The notes under the pieces: generated by a model | Seen by the model: the letters and a program-made list of their open reading frames with translations, nothing else | Databases searched by the model: none | What the model was told of the DNA's origin: nothing | Part shown: one piece after another, positions 53,995-64,000 of the stretch | Layout: every line of letters begins with the position of its first letter | Position numbering within the stretch: the stretch's first letter is position 1 | Made by a program: the position numbers and the translations under genes | Assembly: GCF_003344965.1 (NCBI RefSeq) | Contig: NZ_CP031194.1 | Span: forward strand, 3,968,001 to 4,032,000 | Reading direction: 5' to 3' | DNA length: 64,000 nucleotides | Source: Streptomyces paludis | GTDB lineage: Bacteria > Actinomycetota > Actinomycetes > Streptomycetales > Streptomycetaceae

Positions 53995-54921
53995 ATGAGT
54001 GAAGCGTTCGGTTTCCGTACATTCGGCGGCCCGGAGGTCCAGGAGTTCTTCGACCGCCCGGACCCGGTGCCGAGTCCGGCCGAGGTCCTGGTGCGGGTCA
54101 CGGCCGCCGGGGTGAACCCCCTTGATTTCAAGCTGCGTTCCGGTGCCCTGCCGGGGTTCTACGGCGAGCGGCCGTTCCCGCAGGTGATGGGGGCGGAGGC
54201 GGCCGGTGTCGTGCTGGCGGTGGGCTCGGAGGTCGAGGGGCTGGCGGTGGGTGACGCGGTGTTCGGCATGGCGTACACCGGGGCCGGCGCCTACGCCCGT
54301 ACCACGCTCCTGCTCGGTTCCCACACGGCGCGCAAGCCCGAGGGGCTCCGCGACGACTGGGCGGCGACCATCCCCGTCGCGGCCACCTCCGCGCTCGACG
54401 CGGTGGACCAGCTCGACCTGCCCGAGGGCACGACCGTACTGATCAACGGGGTCGGCGGCGGTGTCGGTATCGCGACCGCGCAGGTCGCGCGCGACCGTGG
54501 CCTGAACGTCATCGGTACGGGCGGCCCCACCAAGCGGGCGCTCGCGGAGGCCGTCGGTGTGACGTTCGTCGACTACACCGAGGGCCCGGTCGTCCCCCGG
54601 CTGCGCGACCTCGCGCCGGACGGGGTCGACGGCCTGGTGGACCTCGTCGGCGGCGCGTCCCTCCGTACGGTGGCACCGCTGGTGCGCGAGCCGAAGTACA
54701 TCGTGTCCGTCACCGACGGGACGGTGACCGAGCTGGGCGGCGAGATGGTGCGCCGCCGGGCGGCCCGGGCGGACCTGGAGCGCGCGGCGGCGCTCATGGT
54801 GGAAGGGCGGCTCGACCCCCATGTCGTCAGGACGTACCCGCTGGCGCGGTCGGCCGAGGCCCTGGCCCTCCTGGAGGACGGCCACGCCGTCGGCAAGATC
54901 GTCATCGACATGACGGAGTGA
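53995..54921 (+). CDS. NADP-dependent quinone-oxidoreductase-like MDR protein
   Basis: 308 aa. QOR-like MDR: AAGVNPLDFKLRSG, GAEAAGVVLAVG, and Rossmann TTVLINGVGGGVGIATAQVA. No zinc ligands. ATG at 53995 is chosen because AGGAG lies 9 nt upstream; ATG at 53986 is too close to it. Probably reduces quinones or reactive enones as stress protection, induced through the MerR regulator upstream. Confidence 0.88.
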   Translation: MSEAFGFRTFGGPEVQEFFDRPDPVPSPAEVLVRVTAAGVNPLDFKLRSGALPGFYGERPFPQVMGAEAAGVVLAVGSEVEGLAVGDAVFGMAYTGAGAYARTTLLLGSHTARKPEGLRDDWAATIPVAATSALDAVDQLDLPEGTTVLINGVGGGVGIATAQVARDRGLNVIGTGGPTKRALAEAVGVTFVDYTEGPVVPRLRDLAPDGVDGLVDLVGGASLRTVAPLVREPKYIVSVTDGTVTELGGEMVRRRAARADLERAAALMVEGRLDPHVVRTYPLARSAEALALLEDGHAVGKIVIDMTE

Positions 54922-55017
54922 CCCGGCGCTCCGGTGACCCGGTGACCAGGTGATCCGGTGACCCCATGACTGAGGGGCGCCCGGGGCGACCATAGCGGCC
55001 ACCCCGAACGCCCCGTC

Positions 55018-55038
55018 GTACCGCATCAGACGCGGTAC
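55018..55038. terminator. Terminator between convergent oxidoreductase and katG
   Basis: GTACCGC and GCGGTAC arms, 7-nt loop. Upstream, 54931-54967 holds several copies of CCGGTGACC-like units. Confidence 0.45.
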
Positions 55039-55050
55039 GGGCAGGTCACG

Positions 55051-57595
<2,545 letters not shown>

Positions 57596-58027
57596 ATGAG
57601 TGATCTGCTGGAGCGGCTAAGAGGGCGTGGCTGGCGGCTGACCTCCCAGCGGCGCGTGGTCGCGGAGGTTCTCGACGGCGACCATGTACACCTCACGGCC
57701 GACGAGGTGCACGCCCGTGCGGCACGGCGGCTGCCCGAGATATCGCGTACGACGGTTTACAACGCGCTGGGCGAGCTGGTCGCCCTCGGCGAGGTCATCG
57801 AGGTCTCGACGGACGGCCGCGCCAAGCGCTACGACCCCAATGCGCGCCACCCGCACCAGCACCTGGTGTGCTCCGGCTGCGGCACGGTCCGCGACGTCCA
57901 CCCGACGGGCGACGCACTCGCGGACCTGCCCGTGGAGGAACGATTCGGCTTTACGGTGGCGCAGGCGGAGGTCACGTACTGGGGCGTGTGCCCGGAGTGC
58001 GCTGGAGCGGCGGGCAAGGGCGAGTAG
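57596..58027 (+). CDS. Fur-family regulator (PerR/CatR-like)
   Basis: 143 aa. Winged helix (RLTSQRRVVAEVLDG, HLTADEVHARAARRLPEISRTTVYNALGEL), then metal sites HPHQHLVCSGCG and CPEC: four Cys for structural zinc plus His-rich regulatory site. Its position divergent from katG with a shared control region points to peroxide sensing by metal-catalysed oxidation rather than iron control. ATG at 57596 lacks a strong ribosome site (GAGGTGA about 14 nt upstream). Confidence 0.92.
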   Translation: MSDLLERLRGRGWRLTSQRRVVAEVLDGDHVHLTADEVHARAARRLPEISRTTVYNALGELVALGEVIEVSTDGRAKRYDPNARHPHQHLVCSGCGTVRDVHPTGDALADLPVEERFGFTVAQAEVTYWGVCPECAGAAGKGE

Positions 58028-58116
58028 CGGCCGGGGGCGAGTGGCAGCAGGGGCGAGTGGCCGGCCCCTGAACCGGCCCCCGCCGCGACCCTGCGCCCCG
58101 TAGCGCGCTCCCGTAA

Positions 58117-58135
58117 CGCTGCCGCCCCGGCAGCG
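58117..58135. terminator. Terminator between convergent fur and lectin genes
   Basis: CGCTGCC and GGCAGCG arms with a 5-nt loop. Confidence 0.5.
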
Positions 58136-58155
58136 CTCGGCGGCTCACACGGGCG

Positions 58156-59286
58156 TCAGCCGAAGCTCCACGCCTGGCTGCGTGTGCCCCGGCAGGCCCA
58201 CATCTGCAACGGGCTCCCGTTGGTGGTCCGCCCGTCCAGGACGTCCACGCATTTGCCGGTCTGGGTATTGATCACTTCATGCGCCGCGCTGAGCCGGAAC
58301 TGCTGGGCCACAGACCCGTTGCAGGTGGTCAGTTGGACCCCCGCGCCATCGTCCTGCGAACGCCCGACGACATCCATGCACTTGCCCCGGGTGCGAATGG
58401 TCCCGTCGGACAGGGACTTCCAGGTCTGGTTGGCGGACCCGTTGCAGTCCCAGAGCTGGAGCGGCGTGTACTCCTCGGGATCCGCGTGAGTGAGGTCGAC
58501 GCAGCGGCCCGACGCGTCGCCCCGGATGGCGACCCCATCGGCAGGGTTACGCGGTGCCGCCTTCTCCGTGGAACCGCCGCTGCCGGTCCCGCTGTCGGTC
58601 CCGCTGCCGGCGGCGGGCGAGACGGGCGGCGATGACGCCGCGGAAGGCGTTACGGACGCGGACGCGGAGGTGTCCGAGGAGGGATCCGCGGAAGCCGATG
58701 ACGAGGCGGAAACCGATGGCGACGGCGACGCCGAAGGCGATGCGAGTTCGTCGGTCCCGGCCTCGCCCAGCTCGTCGTCACCGCGCTGCTCCATGGCCGG
58801 AACCGTACGTGGCTCCGAGGCGCTGAGGCGGTCGTCACCCCCCGACCGTAAGAGAAACGCGGTGCCGACAAGCGCCGCGCACAGGACGACCGCCCCCGAC
58901 ACCAGAACCCCGCGAGCCGCGAACCACGACCGACCGCCGGACGCCCCGGAAGCCCCCGCGAGGCCCGCCGGAACCTCCGGGGCGGCGCCACCGCCACCGG
59001 TCCCACCACCCCCGCCCGCTGCCCCCGCGCTCGCCGCGAAAGCGAGCCCGGCGGCGAAGCCGTCCGCGTACACGGTGTCCGCCGAGGCGCTGTCCGCGCC
59101 GGTCGCGGGCTCCTCGATCACCTCGGACACGGCGGCGGCCCGCCTGCCCCCGGGCGTTCGCGCCGGCTTGTCCGGCTTCTCCTCGGGCCTGGCCTTCCCG
59201 GCGGCGGCCGTGGCTATCGCGGAGGATCTCGTCGTCCGACGGGGGAGGGACGGACCTGCCGTCGGGTCGTCGGGAGGAGCGGTCAT
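58156..59286 (-). CDS. Membrane-anchored ricin-type lectin protein
   Basis: 376 aa. Cytoplasmic N-terminus of ~120 residues, one TM segment (RGVLVSGAVVLCAALVGTAFLL), an extracellular Ser/Ala/Pro-rich stalk (about residues 165-245), and a C-terminal ricin-B beta-trefoil with QxW-type repeats (PLQLWDCNGSANQTWKSL, VQLTTCNGSVAQQF, PLQMWACRGTRSQAWSF). ATG at 59286 follows GAAGGA by 4 nt. It probably binds a sugar outside the cell; the cytoplasmic part has no recognised domain. Confidence 0.83.
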   Translation of the reverse strand: MTAPPDDPTAGPSLPRRTTRSSAIATAAAGKARPEEKPDKPARTPGGRRAAAVSEVIEEPATGADSASADTVYADGFAAGLAFAASAGAAGGGGGTGGGGAAPEVPAGLAGASGASGGRSWFAARGVLVSGAVVLCAALVGTAFLLRSGGDDRLSASEPRTVPAMEQRGDDELGEAGTDELASPSASPSPSVSASSSASADPSSDTSASASVTPSAASSPPVSPAAGSGTDSGTGSGGSTEKAAPRNPADGVAIRGDASGRCVDLTHADPEEYTPLQLWDCNGSANQTWKSLSDGTIRTRGKCMDVVGRSQDDGAGVQLTTCNGSVAQQFRLSAAHEVINTQTGKCVDVLDGRTTNGSPLQMWACRGTRSQAWSFG

Positions 59287-59732
59287 GGGGTCCTTCCAGG
59301 GGTGAGCCTTCGCATCGATGTCGGCCCCGTCGCCCCGGCCGTGCCGGAAGCGGTCCGTGTATCCCCAACTCCTGCTGCCGTCAAGGCAGTTACGTCGGAG
59401 AGGCCGGATGCAGAATATCCGAGCCCCCGGAACGCACCACGACGGCGCGCCCGGCACGAAAGCCCGTCGGCCACCGCCCGGCGGTGACGGCAGGTCACCC
59501 CGGGACCGCGATACGTACTTCCTTCGAGTCGGCGCGTTAATGCGCACTTTGCTTCATTTGCGTTGACCTCCGGCGTCACGGGAAACAATTTCCCAACGAG
59601 CCGAAAGATGTCGAAAGATGAGAGCGGAGGAAGGGCGGAGGATGCGAACGGGCGTGTAACGAAAAGGAGTTGAGCGTCTTCATGGTAGGGTATTAATGAA
59701 TTCACAGGGCGCCGCGAAAAAAGGGGAATGGC
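59287..59732. other. 446-bp spacer between divergent lectin and unknown genes
   Basis: No gene recognised. An AT-richer patch near 59660-59700 has TTGAGC and TATTAA 15 bp apart, a possible promoter for the gene at 59733. Confidence 0.4.
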
Positions 59733-60332
59733 GTGAATACCGAGAAGGTTACGGCTCGACGTCTTACGGCCGAGGAGGTTTCAGGGTTGGGTCTCCAGGA
59801 CGGCATCTTCGTCTCGGCAGAGACGGATGGCCTTCCTCTCGACTGCTACGCCCCGGCTTTCCTCACGGAGCCGGGCAAGAATTTCGAGGGAGGGTCCTTC
59901 ACCGCGAGGACGGCTTTCGGTGAGGAAATTCATATCCTCCCGGACAACGCCGAAGAGGGCGGTATCTGGATCGCGGACAAGGCGGGGGAGGAGATCGAGG
60001 TCCTCCAGAGCGCCGGTGTTCTCCTGAACCTGGCCCTCTTCGTACCGAACGGCAACAAGGAATCCCTGGAGGCGCTCTACGCCTCCGCGCGGGACGCCTT
60101 CGGCGCGGGGATCGTCCAGCGCTGGAGCGAGGAGACCGTAGAGGTGCCGGACGTCAAGGTCGACCTCTACGAGGAGCCGGCCCGGGGCCGCAAGAACACG
60201 AACGGTCAGAACCGCGACCGCCGCGCCCTGGACATCTACCCGACCCGAGTGCGCTTCCTGGAGCCCAGCGAGGGCTGGCGGTTCATCGTCGAGCCGCACA
60301 AGGAGATCGTCGACGACACCCCGACGATCTGA
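59733..60332 (+). CDS. Protein of unknown function (199 aa)
   Basis: I do not recognise the family. Soluble and acidic, with beta-rich character (LQDGIFVSAETDGLPLDCYAPAFL, EIEVLQSAGVLLNLALFVPNG) and no signal peptide. GTG at 59733 has AGGGGAA just upstream. It stands alone between a lectin gene and an inhibitor gene and ends before a clear terminator. Coding character is convincing; function is not inferable. Confidence 0.7.
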   Translation: MNTEKVTARRLTAEEVSGLGLQDGIFVSAETDGLPLDCYAPAFLTEPGKNFEGGSFTARTAFGEEIHILPDNAEEGGIWIADKAGEEIEVLQSAGVLLNLALFVPNGNKESLEALYASARDAFGAGIVQRWSEETVEVPDVKVDLYEEPARGRKNTNGQNRDRRALDIYPTRVRFLEPSEGWRFIVEPHKEIVDDTPTI

Positions 60333-60406
60333 CCCAGCAGCACCCAGCAGCACCCTAGAATCCGCAGAATCCGCGCCGGGGCGGTAGACCCCCTCCCGGC
60401 GCACCA

Positions 60407-60437
60407 GACGCCCGGCCGGAACCTCCGGCCGGGCGTC
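60407..60437. terminator. Strong stem-loop between convergent genes
   Basis: A 13-bp perfect stem, GACGCCCGGCCGG (60407-60419) with 60425-60437, 5-nt loop, followed by a T/C-rich stretch. Confidence 0.75.
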
Positions 60438-60487
60438 CGCGTCGTATCGGCCTTTCAGTCTTTCGCTCTTTCCGCCTTCCGGACGGC

Positions 60488-60976
60488 TCAGTTGGCGCAG
60501 CCGCTGGCGTTGTGGCGGCAGAGAGAGCCGATGGTGTACGTGCCGGCGAGGTTGCCCTGACCGCCGGAGAGCGTGCTGCCGATACGGTCCTGGTAGCTGA
60601 AGGCCCGGTAGTAGTGGTAGCGGTAGGACGTGCGGTTGTAGACGGACTTGGTGACGGTGCCGTTGTTCATCCAGGAACACTGCTCCCGGGCCCGCGGGTT
60701 GAGCGCGTCGTTCCACTGACACCTCGACCCCGTACCGCCCGTCCCGGACCAGAAGCAGATCCAGCCGGAGGCGCAGTCGGAGTACGCCTGGGCCCCCACC
60801 TCGCCGGCGGCGGTGTCGAAGCCGATGGCCTCGCCCGCACCCAGCGAGACCGCGGTGACCGCCGCGGGGGCGGGTGCCGCGGGCGCCTCCTGGGCCTGTG
60901 CGGTCGGGGCGATCACGAGGCCGATGGCCATCAGACCTGATGTCGCGAGAACGGCGAGTTTGGCACGGAAGGACAC
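60488..60976 (-). CDS. Secreted peptidase inhibitor I36-like protein
   Basis: 162 aa. Signal peptide (FRAKLAVLATSGLMAIGLVIAPTAQAQ), then an I36 (SMPI-like) crystallin-fold domain: DCASGWICFWSGTGGTGSRCQW, CSWMNNGTVTKSVYNRTSYR, and C-terminal CRHNASGC. Six or so Cys form disulfides. GTG at 60976 follows AAAGGAAT by 4-5 nt. May inhibit metalloproteases, possibly self-made ones such as the protein at 48008, but I36-like domains also occur in proteins without inhibitor activity. Confidence 0.85.
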   Translation of the reverse strand: MSFRAKLAVLATSGLMAIGLVIAPTAQAQEAPAAPAPAAVTAVSLGAGEAIGFDTAAGEVGAQAYSDCASGWICFWSGTGGTGSRCQWNDALNPRAREQCSWMNNGTVTKSVYNRTSYRYHYYRAFSYQDRIGSTLSGGQGNLAGTYTIGSLCRHNASGCAN

Positions 60977-61268
60977 GGTGATTCCTTTCACGAAGGTGAG
61001 GGGCTGACCGCATACCGACGACTTCGCGGCATTGGCGAGAGGGCGTCGGTTCCGGGTTGGCACGGAGTCTGCCCCCGAGAAGAAGGCGGGGGGAATGCTG
61101 AGCGCCTGTCCCGGACAGGCCGCGCTGTCCGGCCTGGTCATAGCCCTGTCCGGACGCTTCCGGACAGCTTCGGACGCTTTCGGCGGCCGTCCGGCGAGGG
61201 GCCCGTGGCAAGGGAAAGGCCGAAAAGGGGCATTGTGCGTATCGGGGAAGTCGGTGAGGATGCCCGTT

Positions 61269-62330
61269 ATGCACGACAAGGGGGATGCTTCACCATGTAC
61301 GTCGGCGGAAACCGCCGAATTCGTCGCACAGTTACGGTTGCTCAAGCAGCGTTCGGGGCTGACCTACCGGCAGTTGGAGCAGCGGACAGCACGGTGCGGG
61401 CACCGACTCGCGCGCAGCACCCTGGCGGACACGCTCCGCCGGGAGACGCTGCCAAGAGCCGAGTTCGTGGACGTGTTCGTCCGGGCCTGCGGGCAGGGGT
61501 CGCGGGTACGCGTATGGCTGGGCGAACGGGAACGCGTCGCGGGGACCGAACCGACGGAGAACCCAACCGCCGCCCCCACCACCAACGGAGGCCCACCCCC
61601 TCCCCCCTCCTCCCCACCAGAGCCGGCGCCCAAGATGCCACAGGGCCGCCGAAGGCCAGGCGGGCCACCGCCCTGGCGCCGCGCATCGCTCCTCGCCTGC
61701 ATCACGGCGGTCACGGTCCTGGGAGTAGTCCTGTGCGTAAGGCTCTTCACCACCGGCGAGACGGCACGCGAGCGCGCGCCCGGCGCCGACTGCTCGGAGA
61801 CCCTCAGCCCGGGAGCGTACGGCCCCTGCGTACGCCAACTACAGCTGAACCTGCGGCGCCACTCCCTGGACCTCCCCGTGGACGCCTCCTTCGGCCCGAT
61901 CACCAGAGCACGCGTAGCGGCCTTCCAGGCGGCGTCCCAACTCCCGGTGACCGGCGTGGTCGACGCGACAACCAAGGAGGCCATCGACCACCAGGACTCC
62001 CCGATCGCCGCCCAGGCCGACCGCTGGGGCCCGGACCGAGTGGAACAGCACCTGCGCGCGATCTTCCCCGAGGCCCCCGAGACCGCCGTCGCCCTGATCC
62101 GCTGTCTGTCGAACCTGGACCCGATGTGGGTCCGACAGACGGACGAAGAAGTACGCACAGACGAGGGAGAGCCAACGACCTGGCGCTGGGGCCTGTTCCA
62201 GCTCACCGACCAGCAAATCAAGGACTCCGGCGGATCACGCCGCTCCGCACTCGACCCCGAATGGAACATCCGAGCCGGCCGGGATTTCTGGGAACGCAAC
62301 CAGGGCTTCGGCTCTTCAACATGCCACTGA
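61269..62330 (+). CDS. Membrane HTH protein with peptidoglycan-binding domain, TTA codon
   Basis: 353 aa. N-terminal XRE-like helix-turn-helix (FVAQLRLLKQRSGLTYRQLEQRT, RSTLADTLRR), Pro-rich linker, one TM segment (ASLLACITAVTVLGVVLCVRLF), then an extracellular peptidoglycan-binding-1 domain (YGPCVRQLQLNLRRHSLDL, FGPITRARVAAFQ) and a C-terminal domain with Trp-rich WRWGLFQLTDQQI. ATG at 61269 has GAGG 9 nt upstream; ATG at 61260 abuts it. The codon at 61332-61334 (Leu22) is TTA, so translation may depend on bldA tRNA. It would connect wall state to gene control. Confidence 0.82.
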   Translation: MHDKGDASPCTSAETAEFVAQLRLLKQRSGLTYRQLEQRTARCGHRLARSTLADTLRRETLPRAEFVDVFVRACGQGSRVRVWLGERERVAGTEPTENPTAAPTTNGGPPPPPSSPPEPAPKMPQGRRRPGGPPPWRRASLLACITAVTVLGVVLCVRLFTTGETARERAPGADCSETLSPGAYGPCVRQLQLNLRRHSLDLPVDASFGPITRARVAAFQAASQLPVTGVVDATTKEAIDHQDSPIAAQADRWGPDRVEQHLRAIFPEAPETAVALIRCLSNLDPMWVRQTDEEVRTDEGEPTTWRWGLFQLTDQQIKDSGGSRRSALDPEWNIRAGRDFWERNQGFGSSTCH

Positions 62331-62445
62331 CAACCCCGAGATCCACGACAAAGCACGGTACCCAAGCGGCGACGACGGACGCGCGGGCATCCTTCCCGGA
62401 CGATGAAGCATGGCCGCGGACCACCGGCGCGACGAGGCTTGCGGC

Positions 62446-63360
62446 ATGACACAAAAAGACACAACGCAGACGCCCACAACACACACGGCCACGCCCCGTA
62501 CGGAAACGACGAGCCCCGCAAACACGGCGGTGCTGGTGACCGGCGGCTCCGGCAAGACCGGCCGGAGGACGGTGGCGCGCCTCCGCGAGCTGGGCGTGGA
62601 GACCCGGGCGGCCTCACGGTCCGGGGAGACCCCCTTCGACTGGGCGGACCGGACGACCTGGCAGGCGGCCCTGGACAAGGTCGACGCCGTCTACATCGTC
62701 CCGCTGGACACCTCGCCCTCCCCGACGCCCGCCTTCGTAGAGCAGGCCGTCGCGAGCGGGGTGCGACGGCTGGTGCTGCTCTCGGCCCGGGGCGTGGACG
62801 TGCCCGGCTACTTCGGCCCCTCCTACGAGGGCGGCGGCCCGCACATGGAGAGCGAGGCGGCGGTCCGGGCGTCCGGTGTCGCCTGGACGATCCTGCGGCC
62901 CGGCTGGTTCGCCCAGAACTTCAGCGAGGGCTTCTTCCTCGACGGCGTACGGTCCGGCGAACTCGCCCTCCCCACCGGCAGCGGGACCGCCGCGTTCGTC
63001 GACGCCGACGACATCGCGGCGGTCGCCGTGGCGGCCCTGACCGAGGACGGTCACAACGGCGAGGTGTACGAACTCTCCGGCCCCCGGGCGCTGGGCATCG
63101 CCGACGTACTGGACGAGATCGCGAAGGCGACCGGCGTACGCGCCACATACGTTCCGGTGCCGGAGCCCGCTTTCCGGGCCGGGCTGGTGGCACAGGGACT
63201 GCCCGAGGAGGAGGCCGCGCTCTGGACCGACGCGATGAAGCCGATTCGCACCAGCCAGGAGGCCCCGGTCACGGACGGCGTACACAGAGCCCTCGGCCGC
63301 CCACCCCGCGACATCACCGACTTCGTCCGCACGGCGTCCGAGGCAGGCGCCTGGTCCTGA
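62446..63360 (+). CDS. NmrA-like NAD(P)-binding protein
   Basis: 304 aa. Rossmann motif VLVTGGSGKTGRRTVARL, then VYIVPLDTSPSPTPAFVEQA, GVRRLVLLSA, and WTILRPGWFAQNF, the pattern of atypical SDR/NmrA proteins. There is no YxxxK catalytic pair, so it may be a sensor or quinone reductase. ATG at 62446 follows GAGG by 8 nt. The first 26 residues are Thr-rich and not part of the fold. Single gene. Confidence 0.88.
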   Translation: MTQKDTTQTPTTHTATPRTETTSPANTAVLVTGGSGKTGRRTVARLRELGVETRAASRSGETPFDWADRTTWQAALDKVDAVYIVPLDTSPSPTPAFVEQAVASGVRRLVLLSARGVDVPGYFGPSYEGGGPHMESEAAVRASGVAWTILRPGWFAQNFSEGFFLDGVRSGELALPTGSGTAAFVDADDIAAVAVAALTEDGHNGEVYELSGPRALGIADVLDEIAKATGVRATYVPVPEPAFRAGLVAQGLPEEEAALWTDAMKPIRTSQEAPVTDGVHRALGRPPRDITDFVRTASEAGAWS

Positions 63361-63538
63361 AAAACAGCGGGTGCCGCCCACGACTCCTCAGCCCGCCGGC
63401 ACGTTCGGGTACTTGCTCACGCTCCGTGAAGTGTGCACCGTAAGCGACGGTTGACCGCGACAGACCAGGGCCGACGATCCGCTCCCACCCAGGCGCCGGG
63501 GCTGTCGGCCCGAGACGCTCCAGTAGGCTGCGGCGGCC

Positions 63539-63907
63539 ATGGACACGCACGCCGAACCCGAGCAGACCTGGCACAACACGAATGCTGCTGGTCCGCCGAT
63601 CCGGCAGCTGTTCCGGGACGTCATCGCCGACCGTCTGCCGGGCCCCAGGCCGCCTCAGGCCGCGATGCTGTTCGGCGCCGAGGCCGACCCCTTCTGGGAC
63701 GACCGGAGCTTCCTCGGCGATTTCTACAACGAGATCCTCCACCAGGACACCTGCCGGCCCGCCACCGCTGACGGCCTCGCTCTGGTCACAGCCCTCGCAG
63801 TCGACGACCGTATTCCCGCCCGACACCGGTTCCAAGCCGTCGAACTGCTGGTCAGAGCTGCCACTGTCAAACACTGCTCCTGGAAGGATTCTGGCTCAAT
63901 TCCGTGA
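63539..63907 (+). CDS. Small protein of unknown function, 3' end possibly altered
   Basis: 122 aa. ATG at 63539 with TAGGCT (63524-63529) 9 nt upstream and no ribosome site: probably near-leaderless. The body (LFRDVIADRLPGPRPPQAAMLFGAEADPFWDDRSFLGDFYNEIL) looks like a real soluble helical protein. The last dozen residues (VKHCSWKDSGSIP) break from the preceding high-GC coding character, and DNA beyond is unlike its neighbours, so the gene may have been cut by an insertion at about 63870. Confidence 0.6.
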   Translation: MDTHAEPEQTWHNTNAAGPPIRQLFRDVIADRLPGPRPPQAAMLFGAEADPFWDDRSFLGDFYNEILHQDTCRPATADGLALVTALAVDDRIPARHRFQAVELLVRAATVKHCSWKDSGSIP

Positions 63908-64000
63908 GGCGGGCACGGAGTGTGACAGCCGAGTAGATGAGCCACCCAACGGCGCATGGACCGCGGTCAGTCCTAGCGCCCTCCCGGCGGCTGCTTGGTC

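Overview
The window is high-GC DNA typical of a Streptomyces chromosome. Start codons are ATG, GTG or TTG, many behind GGAGG-like ribosome sites, and ATGA/GTGA/TTGA gene overlaps are common. Several genes appear leaderless, and the families present (SigE-type ECF factors, MmyB-type and TPR regulators, MAB_1171c membrane proteins, class F sortase, I36 inhibitors) are typical of the genus. No rRNA, tRNA or CRISPR array was seen.

1-6115: a minus-strand operon (HTH/TPR regulator, HAD hydrolase, unknown protein, APH-fold kinase cut by the window edge). The regulator is split by a 2454-bp IS481-type element (2637-5090) that carries two non-transposition genes, an HxlR regulator and a metallo-beta-lactamase-fold hydrolase. 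Both ends show matching inverted repeats and a 6-bp target duplication, and the regulator reading frame is restored exactly when the element is removed.

6292-14623: a compact locus pairing nucleotide/pterin chemistry (GTP cyclohydrolase II, creatininase-family amidohydrolase, RibD-type reductase, degenerate PTPS/QueD protein) with membrane and sugar chemistry (GT4 glycosyltransferase, methyltransferase, LPG-synthase-type membrane protein, MDR dehydrogenase, CDP-alcohol phosphatidyltransferase). Several genes overlap by 4 bp. This is the best candidate for an uncharacterised pathway. At 14607-16082 a divergent hydrolase/MmyB regulator pair has lost both 5' ends at one junction.

16126-26978: SMI1/KNR4 protein, LTA-synthase-like sulfatase, Tat-exported GH127 enzyme with an inserted LamG domain, GlxA-type regulator with isochorismatase, a winged-helix-like protein, a cupin/MarR divergent pair with a palindromic operator, a cytidine deaminase and a GNAT acetyltransferase.

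27157-33864: a MacB-type export operon (lipoprotein, adaptor, ATPase, permease) followed by an ECF sigma factor and its membrane partner. A 63-bp block containing an ECF-like promoter, with an ATG at identical spacing, precedes both units. I infer that the sigma factor controls itself and the exporter.

33884-45572: GH43-like lipoprotein; a 1-kb gene-free element with ~320-bp inverted arms (35451-36471); an XRE/ImmA/MAB_1171c/MpaB cluster; an acyltransferase fused to a large helical domain; polyprenyl synthase translationally coupled to a TPR protein; a membrane protein.

45609-64000: secreted FG-GAP protein, secreted metalloprotease, two-component system, surface protein with class F sortase, MerR/quinone-oxidoreductase pair, katG with divergent Fur regulator, ricin-lectin membrane protein, a protein of unknown function, an I36 inhibitor-like protein, a HTH/peptidoglycan-binding fusion with a TTA codon, an NmrA-like protein, and a final small protein that may be broken by an unseen element at the right edge.
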